A stretch of DNA of 62,420 bases from Ornithoclostridium sp949298505 (GTDB taxonomy: Bacteria; Bacillota; Clostridia; Christensenellales; UBA3700). Shown in pieces: positions 53,802 to 62,378 of the stretch. Position numbers and translations under genes: made by a program. The notes under the pieces were generated by a model. The model ran no database searches. It saw only the letters and a program-made list of their open reading frames with translations, and had not been told where the DNA came from. The stretch lies in NCBI GenBank assembly GCA_949298505.1, contig CASFWW010000068.1:1-62420 (forward strand), in the 5' to 3' direction. Every line of letters starts with the position of its first letter. The stretch's first letter is position 1.

Positions 53802-56363
53802 ATGGAAAACGAAAACAAGAAAGATATAGCCGAGATGCTTGAAAAGACGAACATCGTCGATATAGAGCTTGAAAGCGAGATGAAAAAATCCTTCATCGCA
53901 TACGCGATGGCGGTCAACGTATCCCGCGCGATCCCGGACGTAAGAGACGGTCTGAAACCCGTTCACAGAAGGATCCTTTACGATATGAACGAACTGGGAC
54001 TTACCAGCGACAAGCCGTTCAGAAAGTGCGCGCTTATCGTCGGCGACGTTCTGGGTAAATACCACCCGCACGGCGACTCGTCCGTCTACGACGCATTGGT
54101 CAGACTGGCGCAGAACTTCTCGATAAGATGCACTCTCGTCGACGGCCACGGAAACTTCGGAAGCGTGGACGGAGATCCTCCGGCGGCTTACCGTTACACT
54201 GAAGCGAGGCTTTCCAAGATAGCCAACGAAATGATACGCGACATCGACAAGAAGACGGTGGATTTCTACCCCAACTTCGACGATACGCGCGAACAGCCTG
54301 TGGTGCTTCCTTCCCGTTATCCCAACCTGCTTGTCAACGGTTCTGACGGCATTGCGGTGGGTATGGCGACCAGCATCCCGCCCCACAACCTGGGCGAGGT
54401 CATAGACGGCACGGTTGCCCTTCTCGACAATCCGGAAATAGACATCGACGAGCTGATGGAATATATCCCCGCTCCCGACTATCCGACGGGCGCTGTCATC
54501 ATGGGCAGAAGCGGCATAAAGAAGGCGTACCGCACGGGTAAGGGCAACGCGATCATCCGCTCAAAAGTGGAGATAGAGGAGATGAACAACGGCAAGAGCC
54601 GCCTGATCATCACCGAGATCCCTTATCAGGTCAACAAGGCAAACCTGATCATATCCATAGCCGACCTCGTGAAGCAGAAGAAGATCGAGGGCATAAGCGA
54701 CATTCACGAACAATCCGACCGCGACGGCATGAGGATCGTCATCGAGATCAAGAAGGACTTCAATCCGCAGGTAGTTCTCAATCTTCTTTACAAGCACACT
54801 CAGCTTCAGGTCTCGAACTCCATGATCATGCTTGCGCTCGTCGACGGAAAGCCGAAGATACTCAACCTCAAGGAGATCCTTGAAGAGTATATCAAGCACC
54901 AGAAATCCGTCATCGTGCGCCGTACGCAGTACGACCTCGACAAGGCGCAGGAAAGAGAACACATCGTCAAGGGTCTCGTGATTGCGCAGGCGAATATCGA
55001 CGAAGTAGTAGCAATAATCCGCAAGTCTCCCGACAGAGCGACCAGCGCGCAGAGACTTATGGAGAGATTCGAACTTTCCGAAAAGCAGGTCAACGCCATT
55101 CTCGATATGAGACTGCACAGACTCAATCAGCTGGCTGTACACGAACTGCAGGAAGAACTCGACGAACTGGACAAACTCATTGCAGACCTCAAGGATATCC
55201 TCAACACTCCGCAGAGAGTCGTGGACATCATCAAGACCGAGCTTCTCGAGATCAAGGACAAGTACAACGACCCCAGAAGGAGCGAGCTGTCTTACGATTA
55301 CAGCGACATCGACATAGAAGATCTGATCGACGAAGAAGACCTGATCGTATCCGTCACCCACGACGGCTATATCAAGCGCATGGGCGTTGACGAATACCGC
55401 GTGCAGAAGCGCGGCGGCATAGGCGTCACCGCTCATAAGACAAAGGAAGAGGACTTCGTAGAAAACGTCATCGCGACCAATACTCACGACTTCATAATGT
55501 TCTTTACCAACAAGGGAAAGGTATACCGCTGCAAGGGCTACCAGATCCCCGAAACGGGCAAGAACAGCAAGGGAAGAGCGATCGTCAACCTGCTCAACCT
55601 CGATGCGGGAGAAGAGGTCAACGCATACGTTTCCGTACCGCGCGACATGAAAGAGGGATACCTCGTCATGGCGACCAAGGAAGGTCTCATCAAAAAGACC
55701 GCTCTCGAAGAATTCGAGCGCATACAGACCAACGGCAAGATAGCGATATCTCTCGTAGGCGAAGACGAACTGATAAGCGTTCAGCTGACCGACGGCACCG
55801 ACGAAATACTCATGGCGTCCAGCGGAGGCAAGTGCATAAGGTTCAAAGAAGAGGACGTACGTCCGACGGGAAGAACCAGCCAGGGCGTCAAATCCATAAG
55901 AATGGACAAGGGCGAGAGAGTCGTCGATATGACGATAATCAAAGAGGGCTGCGACGCGCTGACGATCACAGAGAACGGCTACGGCAAGCGCACCGACCTT
56001 TCCGAATACACTCTGCAAGGCAGAGCGGGCAAGGGCGTCAAAGTGGGCGTGCTCAACGAAAAGACGGGCAACGTCGTCAACCTCAAGCTTGTAGACCCCG
56101 AGAAGGACGACCTGATCATCATCGCCGACAACGGTATCACGATCCGCGTAAAAGCGGGCGACGTCTCCAAGATGGGCAGAAATACCCAGGGCGTTAAGAT
56201 CATGCGCATGAAAGACGCTTCGAGCAAGGTGTCCGCGTTCACAGTCGTACCGCATGACGACGGAGAGGAGACCGAGGCTCCGGCTGAGACCGCAACGGGC
56301 GATGAAAGCGCTCAGGCAGGAGAAGGGCAGGCGCCCGGAGAAATTCCCGGCGACGGCGAATGA
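53802..56363 (+). CDS. gyrA: DNA gyrase subunit A
   Basis: 853 residues. The winged-helix catalytic core has RAIPDVRDGLKPVHRRILY, the quinolone-resistance region with GKYHPHGDSSVYDALVRLAQ, and the active Tyr in AAYRYTEARL near residue 129. The C-terminal beta-pinwheel has a GyrA-box-like segment QGRAGKGVKV near 745. A short acidic Ala/Glu tail ends the protein. AAGAGGT precedes the ATG. It is closed by the strong terminator at 56380. Confidence 0.97.
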   Translation: MENENKKDIAEMLEKTNIVDIELESEMKKSFIAYAMAVNVSRAIPDVRDGLKPVHRRILYDMNELGLTSDKPFRKCALIVGDVLGKYHPHGDSSVYDALVRLAQNFSIRCTLVDGHGNFGSVDGDPPAAYRYTEARLSKIANEMIRDIDKKTVDFYPNFDDTREQPVVLPSRYPNLLVNGSDGIAVGMATSIPPHNLGEVIDGTVALLDNPEIDIDELMEYIPAPDYPTGAVIMGRSGIKKAYRTGKGNAIIRSKVEIEEMNNGKSRLIITEIPYQVNKANLIISIADLVKQKKIEGISDIHEQSDRDGMRIVIEIKKDFNPQVVLNLLYKHTQLQVSNSMIMLALVDGKPKILNLKEILEEYIKHQKSVIVRRTQYDLDKAQEREHIVKGLVIAQANIDEVVAIIRKSPDRATSAQRLMERFELSEKQVNAILDMRLHRLNQLAVHELQEELDELDKLIADLKDILNTPQRVVDIIKTELLEIKDKYNDPRRSELSYDYSDIDIEDLIDEEDLIVSVTHDGYIKRMGVDEYRVQKRGGIGVTAHKTKEEDFVENVIATNTHDFIMFFTNKGKVYRCKGYQIPETGKNSKGRAIVNLLNLDAGEEVNAYVSVPRDMKEGYLVMATKEGLIKKTALEEFERIQTNGKIAISLVGEDELISVQLTDGTDEILMASSGGKCIRFKEEDVRPTGRTSQGVKSIRMDKGERVVDMTIIKEGCDALTITENGYGKRTDLSEYTLQGRAGKGVKVGVLNEKTGNVVNLKLVDPEKDDLIIIADNGITIRVKAGDVSKMGRNTQGVKIMRMKDASSKVSAFTVVPHDDGEETEAPAETATGDESAQAGEGQAPGEIPGDGE

Positions 56364-56379
56364 TCCCCGATTCAAAACG

Positions 56380-56413
56380 AAAGACGCTCCGCGAAAAACG
56401 CGGAGCGTCTTTT
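56380..56413 (+). terminator. Terminator of gyrBA
   Basis: AAAGACGCTCCGCG pairs with CGCGGAGCGTCTTT around AAAAA, followed by T-rich sequence. It begins 16 bases past the gyrA stop. I see no gene in the rest of the gap to 56655. Confidence 0.9.
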
Positions 56414-56655
56414 GTTGCGCGTTTTAAGAATACTTCTGAGGGAAAGAATCAGCGCAAAAAAATTTCCGTGCCCGTGTAGGATAAACGCAAATTTTTCTTG
56501 CATGAAATAAAAGCGTAACATCATTTTTGCGATATGCTTTCAACGATAAAAAAGAGAAATGACGGGGGCAAAAGAAAAAAAGATTTCAGGAAGATTATTG
56601 CACGCGGCGTTGCTTTATGATATTATATATATGATATCTTTACGGGGGAGAAACA

Positions 56656-57525
56656 GTGGAAGACGCAGAGGTTCTCAGCAAAAAAAAGATCTTGTCTTAT
56701 ACGGCAAAAAAGAGGGCGCTCGTCGCAGTTGTTGCGGTCGTACTCAGCATAGTCGCGCTCTGTTTTTCCAACGTCAACGGAGAGATCCCGCTGATCGCCG
56801 TGCCGATAATAATAGCGGCGGCTTTCGTTGTGGACAAGATCCTGATAATCGTCCGTCCCGACGTCTACGGCAAGGATATGCTGAAGAGGGGGCGCACACC
56901 CGTCATTGCCACGACCACCGTTGTCGCGGCGTTCACGGCGATATGTCTGCTTTCCGGGATCGTCGGCTTCCAGCTTGCGATGTATACCGCGAGAAACGCC
57001 AACGTCGTCGAAACCTTTGACGATATCGACGGCGCGATAGAATTTTTGCAGAAGACCGATCTGGACGACGATTATACGATAACCGTACATATGAATAACA
57101 ACGGCAAGGACGAATTCAGGATAACCGCGGATTTCGTGCCCAAGTCCGGAAAATACGATGAAGAAGACTTTAAAAAATATAAGGATTACGAGATAAACGG
57201 GAACGTCGTGACCGTTACGCTGAGAGCGTACAATTTTGAATATAACGGCGAAAAGATCGCGTATTACGCGCTCAACGAAAAGTACCCCAACGCAAAGATA
57301 GAGATAAAGGACGGTGCGGTGAACGTCGTCGATTACGGTCAGGCGTTCGGCATAGTGCTCGGCGCGGCTTTCGGCGCGGTAGCTCAGGTCGCGATACTCG
57401 TCGTCGTCTATATCGTCGGCATAATCGCGGCGATCGTTCCTTCTGAGATATATTTCGAAAAGCTTATCAGGAACGAAGCGAAAAAGGCTGAAGCGGCAGA
57501 GCAGGCACGGGAAAGAGAAGAATAA
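56656..57525 (+). CDS. Membrane protein of unknown function
   Basis: 289 residues with GTG start (GGGGGAG six bases upstream). Two N-terminal helices (22-60) and a third near 90-115 are followed by an extracytoplasmic beta-rich domain of about 115 residues (DDYTITVHMNNNGKDEFRIT; VTVTLRAYNFEYNGEK). Then come a helix pair near 235-262 and a charged coiled tail ending EAAEQAREREE. No family recognised. It stands alone between two terminators. Confidence 0.75.
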   Translation: MEDAEVLSKKKILSYTAKKRALVAVVAVVLSIVALCFSNVNGEIPLIAVPIIIAAAFVVDKILIIVRPDVYGKDMLKRGRTPVIATTTVVAAFTAICLLSGIVGFQLAMYTARNANVVETFDDIDGAIEFLQKTDLDDDYTITVHMNNNGKDEFRITADFVPKSGKYDEEDFKKYKDYEINGNVVTVTLRAYNFEYNGEKIAYYALNEKYPNAKIEIKDGAVNVVDYGQAFGIVLGAAFGAVAQVAILVVVYIVGIIAAIVPSEIYFEKLIRNEAKKAEAAEQAREREE

Positions 57526-57550
57526 ACCGGGCAACGCATACGCAATGAAA

Positions 57551-57576
57551 ACGACCCTCCGCAAGGAGGGTTTTTT
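57551..57576 (+). terminator. Terminator after the 56.7-kb membrane-protein gene
   Basis: CCCTCC-GCAA-GGAGGG followed by six T. Confidence 0.9.
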
Positions 57577-57781
57577 GTCAGCATGCAGTTGCCTGCCACG
57601 CAGTGCCGAGCGTCTGTATTAAGTTCCGGGTCTCAGAACAGCGGAAAAAAACACAGCCTGAACGAGAAGTTCAGGCGGCGGATAAGTGACTTCGGTGATA
57701 TTATCCTGGCAACGCGTGTTTACGTCAGGCGGGTCGTGAAACGTAAACTCAGGGAAAAGGTAAGCTCGGGAAATCCGGCAT
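57577..57781. other. Short gap with a hairpin, no gene
   Basis: A stem CCTGAAC-GAGAA-GTTCAGG lies at about 57658-57676. An open frame of 66 codons on the plus strand (57583-57783) has no SD and a composition unlike its neighbours. Confidence 0.4.
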
Positions 57782-57812
57782 AAAAAAGGGAGACTTTGCC
57801 GGGTCTCCCTTT
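57782..57812 (-). terminator. Terminator of glk
   Basis: AAAGGGAGAC pairs with GTCTCCCTTT around TTTGCCGG. On the minus strand T follows the stem; 37 bases past the glk stop. Confidence 0.85.
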
Positions 57813-57848
57813 AGTAATTTATAATAACTGATTTATACGTCCGACGTT

Positions 57849-58796
57849 TTACTGGAGCAGCAGAGCTGCCGCGCCCAGAATGCCCGCATCGTTCTGAAGA
57901 GAAGCTATCTTTACCTCTACGCGCGGATTGAATTTCGCGCCGAAGGATTCTTTGTCCATCATCTTCTGAAGAGGTACGGTCAGACGGTCTCTTTCCTTGG
58001 ATATCGCGCCGCCGAGCAGGATCACGTCGGGGCGGAAGATGTTGGCGAGGTTGATCAGACCTTCTCCCACGTATTTTATATAGGTGTCCACGACTTTCTG
58101 CGCCGTCTTGTCGCCGCGTTTAGCCGCAACGAAAGAGGTCATACCGCTGACTTTGCCTTCTTTTTCCGCTTCTTCGTGCATAAGAGAAGAGGGGTCTGTC
58201 TCCATAGCCGCTTTTGTCTGACGTATGAGCGCGCTGACAGAAGCGTACGCTTCCCAGCAACCCTTTCTGCCGCAATTGCATCTTTCGCCGTCGACGACGA
58301 TGACCATATGACCGGGTTCTGCGCCCGCACATTCTCTGCCTTCGAACAGCTTGCCGTTGATGATGAAGCCGCCGCCCACACCTGTGCCGAGAGTGACGAA
58401 AACGACGTCGTTATAGCCTTTGCCGGCGCCGAAGACCTGTTCTCCGAGAGCGGCGCAGTTGGCATCGTTGTTTATTTTTATAGGAATGTCGAAATACTTT
58501 TTGAGTTCGTCCACGACGGGAACGTTTTCGAGGGCAATGTTGTTGCTGTAACGTATAACGCCGCGCGCGGAATCAATCGCGCCGGGCTGACCGATGCCGA
58601 TGCCTTCGATATCTTCTATCGTTACGTCGCCCGCCTGCATCGTGCCTTCGATGACCTTGCGGATATCTTCGCTTATGCTGTAATTTTTGTCGTACACGTT
58701 CGTCGGCACTGTGAATCTTGCGACGATCTTTCCGTTTTTGGAGACGAGACCGCCCTTGATGCTCATTCCGCCGACGTCCACACCTATGTAATACAT
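57849..58796 (-). CDS. glk: ROK-family glucokinase
   Basis: 315 residues. The ATP-binding opening is IGVDVGGMSIKGGLV. The catalytic block INNDANCAALGEQVFGAGKG and the phosphate loop VTLGTGVGGGFI are followed by the ROK zinc motif with C-x-CGRKGC-x-E. It phosphorylates glucose to glucose 6-phosphate in the cytoplasm. AAGGAGATTTTATTT precedes the ATG. A regulator-type helix-turn-helix is absent, so it is the kinase branch of the ROK family. It closes a minus-strand run with the two genes to its right, but the 36-base gap makes co-transcription only likely. Confidence 0.93.
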   Translation of the reverse strand: MYYIGVDVGGMSIKGGLVSKNGKIVARFTVPTNVYDKNYSISEDIRKVIEGTMQAGDVTIEDIEGIGIGQPGAIDSARGVIRYSNNIALENVPVVDELKKYFDIPIKINNDANCAALGEQVFGAGKGYNDVVFVTLGTGVGGGFIINGKLFEGRECAGAEPGHMVIVVDGERCNCGRKGCWEAYASVSALIRQTKAAMETDPSSLMHEEAEKEGKVSGMTSFVAAKRGDKTAQKVVDTYIKYVGEGLINLANIFRPDVILLGGAISKERDRLTVPLQKMMDKESFGAKFNPRVEVKIASLQNDAGILGAAALLLQ

Positions 58797-58831
58797 AAAT
58801 AAAATCTCCTTAGAGTAGTTTTATAAATACG

Positions 58832-59524
58832 TCACCAATGCAGGCGACGTTCCATTTCTTCAAGAATTTCCTTGCGCGCGAAGATTATCACGCAGACAAT
58901 CACCGCGGCGCAGAAGCCGGCGCAGATCGCGCTGGCGAGCACCTTTCTGACAAGCCCGAACGCAAACAGGATTATCGGCACGAAGCCGATCAGGGAGAGG
59001 AACAGAGTGTCGTATAAAAGCGCCTTGTTCCTGCGCACCACCGCGCACGAGATCACGCCGAGCGTCAGCACCGAAAGCATGATGACTATCGGCAGCGCAA
59101 GGTCGAGCAGCCAGTACGTATCCTCCATGACATCGTCGAAAACGACCTGCGCCAGCCACAGTATCAGCACTATCATCACTATCTGCCAGAACGCCTTTAT
59201 CCATGCGCTGTTGTTGCTCATCACCGTATTTCTCATCGTGAGGAAGCCGTAAAGAAGCACCGCTCCCACCATAAGAAACCAGTGTGTAGGCTGTTTAAGA
59301 CCCAGGTTTACCGCCAGACAGACGATAAAGACTATCATGCTCGCCGCCAGATAAATGTTGGACAACGTGAAATGCGTATGTTTTTTGCGTTCCGCCTTCT
59401 GCGTTTTGGGCGGGAAAGCGGGGGTGAGGTTTTCGTCCTGTTCCTCGGGCGCGATAAGCTCGTGGCACAGAGGACATATATGCGTTTTGCAGTCAACTTC
59501 CACGTTACAGAATTTGCATCGCAT
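58832..59524 (-). CDS. Zinc-ribbon membrane protein (DUF6320-like)
   Basis: 230 residues. It begins with a zinc-ribbon, MRCKFCNVEVDCKTHICPLC (two C-x2-C pairs), then a Lys-rich linker and six or so hydrophobic helices from residue 53 to 218. This architecture matches the DUF6320 family, which is characteristically encoded right after a condensation/acetyltransferase-like protein, as it is here. The start overlaps the end of the upstream gene by 20 bases, so translation is coupled. Its role is unknown, perhaps membrane anchoring or presentation of a product made by its partner. Confidence 0.8.
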   Translation of the reverse strand: MRCKFCNVEVDCKTHICPLCHELIAPEEQDENLTPAFPPKTQKAERKKHTHFTLSNIYLAASMIVFIVCLAVNLGLKQPTHWFLMVGAVLLYGFLTMRNTVMSNNSAWIKAFWQIVMIVLILWLAQVVFDDVMEDTYWLLDLALPIVIMLSVLTLGVISCAVVRRNKALLYDTLFLSLIGFVPIILFAFGLVRKVLASAICAGFCAAVIVCVIIFARKEILEEMERRLHW

Positions 59525-60821
59525 CGTCGTCCACCTCCCAGAAATTAGAAGTCACTTTAAGGTCGATACCGAAGTCGGTCAGATAGCGCGCGAAGCGCTT
59601 TTCTATCTCGGTATCCGTGATAGTGCGCGTAAAGTTTATGCACATGGTATCGAAAGCCGTCGCCGCGGTTATCGTGACGGGGCAGGCGTTGTTCGCCGTG
59701 ATCCCGAAGCCCATGTCTTTTATATACGGTCTGAAGCTTTCGGGCAGAGAGACCACGCCCACGCTCGAAAACGTCGCCGTCTTTTTGTTTTTTCCGAAGA
59801 AGAGGTTGGAGATCTTGAAGATCAGCCGTTTCATGAAGAGGGGAAGAATCCTCATCGGCAGGAATTTTTCCGCATATACGGTCGTGGATATCTTGTCAGA
59901 CAGCACTTCTTTCTGCGTGTCGCGTTTCAGGCACTCGTGTATCGTTGCAGTCAGAGACTCCAGCGTCATCCCGTCGCTCGCCGTCACGCCTATCCTGGAG
60001 AACAGAGAAAAATTCCTCAGAGTGACTGAAGAAAAGATCTTTCTCAGGTTTATCGGCACGAAGAGCTGAATGTCCTGGGGCGGAAGATTGAGCGGCTTGA
60101 TCTTGGTCTCGTATACGCTGAGCATGAAGAGCGCGCCTATCATTTCCGTGACCGTACAGTTGTGCTCGCGGCATACGGCGACGAACTGTTTCGCCGGCGC
60201 GTACATGTTGATCACGCCCTTGCCGGCGTTGTCGAAGCGGATGCCGGAGATCCGGTAAGACTTCTTGCCTTTGAGGGAACTGATCGTAAGATCCTTTATC
60301 TTCTTTTTCTTGTAGTTGGTCAGAAAACTGTCTTCGTATTCGCGAGGATTTACCGGGGAGCCGATCGTCAGCACTTTCTGCTCGCCGTCCACCGGGTAGC
60401 CTTTCAGCGTGAAGTAGGTGAAGAGCAGGCTTTTGACAAATTCAGCCGCGCCGGTGCCGTCCGTCACGGCGTGGAAAAAGTCCGCAAAGATCACGTTTTC
60501 GAAACAACTGATCCTGAAGCAGAAGCCGCCGCAGTTGGAAGAAGTGATCTTTTTCATCACGATCGGGTCTGCGTCGTATACTTTCGGCTTGCCGCCGTGC
60601 TGTTCGAAATAAAACCAGAAAACGCCGCGCTTTAGCATGACGTTCATTGAAGGGAAGCGCCTTATCGTAACTTCGAGCGCGCGCTGAAGGACCTCTTTGT
60701 CTACGTCCTCGTTCAGGCGCACGAAGATATTGAACAAGTTCTGATTCTGCTTGTCCGCCATCATCGGGAATATTTTGGCGCTGTTGTCCAGCCTCAGCCA
60801 TTTTGCCGTTTTATCAGACAT
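59505..60821 (-). CDS. Condensation-domain / alcohol acetyltransferase-like enzyme
   Basis: 438 residues of the chloramphenicol-acetyltransferase/condensation superfamily. The catalytic HxxxDG is seen in FADFFHAVTDGTGAAEFV near residue 119, and the second half has the DFG-like floor region near 345-400. It should transfer an acyl group from CoA or a carrier to an alcohol or amine. No carrier protein or adenylation domain is nearby, so it is not part of a standard NRPS. The ATG at 60821 lacks an SD; TATACT (60833-60828, minus) places +1 on the A of ATG, so the message looks leaderless. Confidence 0.8.
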   Translation of the reverse strand: MSDKTAKWLRLDNSAKIFPMMADKQNQNLFNIFVRLNEDVDKEVLQRALEVTIRRFPSMNVMLKRGVFWFYFEQHGGKPKVYDADPIVMKKITSSNCGGFCFRISCFENVIFADFFHAVTDGTGAAEFVKSLLFTYFTLKGYPVDGEQKVLTIGSPVNPREYEDSFLTNYKKKKIKDLTISSLKGKKSYRISGIRFDNAGKGVINMYAPAKQFVAVCREHNCTVTEMIGALFMLSVYETKIKPLNLPPQDIQLFVPINLRKIFSSVTLRNFSLFSRIGVTASDGMTLESLTATIHECLKRDTQKEVLSDKISTTVYAEKFLPMRILPLFMKRLIFKISNLFFGKNKKTATFSSVGVVSLPESFRPYIKDMGFGITANNACPVTITAATAFDTMCINFTRTITDTEIEKRFARYLTDFGIDLKVTSNFWEVDDDAMQIL

Positions 60822-60884
60822 AGTTTAAGTATATCATAATCGCGCAAATAAATGAACAGAAAAAGAAAAAATATTGACTTTGCC

Positions 60885-60898
60885 CGCGATATATCGCG
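60885..60898. promoter_or_regulatory. 14-base palindrome in the divergent gap
   Basis: CGCGATATATCGCG is identical on both strands. It lies 64 bases before the acyltransferase-like gene, upstream of its -35 position. Confidence 0.45.
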
Positions 60899-60929
60899 CG
60901 GCGCGTGCGGTTTTCATCGTAAAAGGACG

Positions 60930-60987
60930 AAAAACGGCTGAAGTACTCCTTCCGACGGGCGGAGAAAGAGTACGATCGGCCGTTTTT
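60930..60987. terminator. Structured bidirectional terminator-like hairpin
   Basis: AAAAACGGC pairs with GCCGTTTTT. Inside, GTACTC pairs with GAGTAC and CCTTCCG roughly with the following GGCGGAG. Both strands end in T-runs. It stands between two divergently read genes, where no terminator is expected. Confidence 0.55.
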
Positions 60988-61135
60988 GCGGCACAGTCGC
61001 AGACAACGCAAACTGAAAGGCGAGAGCATAACAGAACTGATCTTTTGCGCCGAGGCGTCGTATAAGCGGGCAAACCATAAAGCAAAAGTGTCGTTGCCGT
61101 ATTATTACTGTCTGACATACGGCATATATTATCGT

Positions 61136-61393
61136 ATGCAGATATACGAGTACGTCTCATGTTATTTCGTCGGTTTCGCGCTGTCTCTGCTCGCGCTTTT
61201 TCTTTCGGGAGCGAAGAAAAAGGCGGCGTTTTTGCTTTTTTTTGCAAACGCCGCGGCAGGTTTTGTTTCATCGCTCGCGTTCATTGCGCTTGAGCAAGCG
61301 GATTCTCTGCTTCTTACCGTCGGAGGACTGCTGGGGATCGCAGGTCAGGCGGCGCTTTGCATTGCAAGGCTTTTTGTCGGGTTGAGCTTCTGA
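61136..61393 (+). CDS. Small hydrophobic protein, unknown
   Basis: 85 residues with three hydrophobic helices (MQIYEYVSCYFVGFALSLLALF; a second at 29-52; a third at 57-80). I chose the internal ATG 61136 because the upstream extension is Arg/Lys-rich and unlike a protein of this type. There is no clear SD, and a TATATT lies just upstream. It may be a real small membrane protein or a chance frame. No family recognised. Confidence 0.4.
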   Translation: MQIYEYVSCYFVGFALSLLALFLSGAKKKAAFLLFFANAAAGFVSSLAFIALEQADSLLLTVGGLLGIAGQAALCIARLFVGLSF

Positions 61394-61454
61394 AAGCGAT
61401 GTGGCGCGGACGGTTGCGGGAGAGACAAAACTTTCCGCGTTTTTCTTTTTCTGT

Positions 61455-61480
61455 AAAAAAAAGGACGGCTTGCGCCGTCC
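61455..61480 (-). terminator. Terminator of cvpA
   Basis: GGACGGC-TTGC-GCCGTCC. On the minus strand it runs into eight T. It starts 21 bases after the cvpA stop. Confidence 0.9.
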
Positions 61481-61500
61481 GTATTTTTGTTTTCGTCCCG

Positions 61501-62061
61501 TTATCTGGTAATGATCGATTTCACCATATCCACAACTTTTTGCACAAGGTTGTTCTCGACGAGGAACTTGCCGACAGGCTCGGACTTTGCGTTTTTTACG
61601 AAGAAAGTGAGGACCTCAACGCTCGAGAGAGCATCGGCGATCAGAGTGTATACGTAGATGACCGCGATCGCGATGATGCCGGCTTTAAGCATACCGATGA
61701 TACCGCCGAAGAATTTGCTCCATCCGCCGGGGAGCTGACGCAGGAAAAGTCTCTTGAACAGACCGACGAGCAGCGCAAGCACGATCCACAGCACGATGAA
61801 CAGCGCGATGTATATGACGGTCTCTTTTATTCCTTCATCGGTAATAAAGCTGAGATACTGTCCGACCGTAGGCATTATCAAGCCCACGCCGAAAGCCGCG
61901 CCGAAAATAACACCCGCCATCTTGAGAAGGCCGAGAAATTCAATGCCGAAGCCTTTGATCAAACCCGAAATAAGCCCGAGAAGCATGAAAACGATCAGCA
62001 CGATCGTAATATACGAGATCGGAAGTTGGGGAATTGAACTCATATCCAATCCAAGAATCAT
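61501..62061 (-). CDS. cvpA: CvpA-family membrane protein
   Basis: 186 residues with four helices. The family features are the N-terminal ISYITIVLIVFMLLGLISGLIKG with its glycine-rich R/K-G turn, and the GGWSKFFGGIIGMLKAGIIA segment near 115-135, followed by an amphipathic C-terminus. CvpA proteins are linked to colicin V export in Escherichia coli, but in Firmicutes their role is unclear and probably concerns the envelope. GGAGGGTGAAATA precedes ATG 62061. The 317 bases up to 62378 are AT-rich then G-rich and contain no gene I can support. Confidence 0.85.
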   Translation of the reverse strand: MILGLDMSSIPQLPISYITIVLIVFMLLGLISGLIKGFGIEFLGLLKMAGVIFGAAFGVGLIMPTVGQYLSFITDEGIKETVIYIALFIVLWIVLALLVGLFKRLFLRQLPGGWSKFFGGIIGMLKAGIIAIAVIYVYTLIADALSSVEVLTFFVKNAKSEPVGKFLVENNLVQKVVDMVKSIITR

Positions 62062-62378
62062 TATTTCACCCTCCGTTAATTTTACTGATAACGCCTTATT
62101 TATTTTATGCGACGCACTCAGAAATTTTCAATTGCAAGTATTACCGAGGGATATAACCTTCGGCTCTAATATAACTTTACCAAAGTTTTTACGACTTGTC
62201 AAGGCTTAAAACAAAATAAATAAACAAATAACGCAAAATTATTCCGAAAACCGACACAACGTACCCGCCCGGTTCCGGAGAGCGGAGAGAGAACTTGCGC
62301 AGGGCATATGTGCGGAGCGGCAGAGCGCGTTGTTTTTTCTTGCCGTTTAAACGGCGGCACGCGGTCAATAATATCCGT

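Noticed and set aside
57583..57783. 66-codon plus-strand frame
   Set aside because: No SD, lies between two terminators and contains a hairpin; probably chance.
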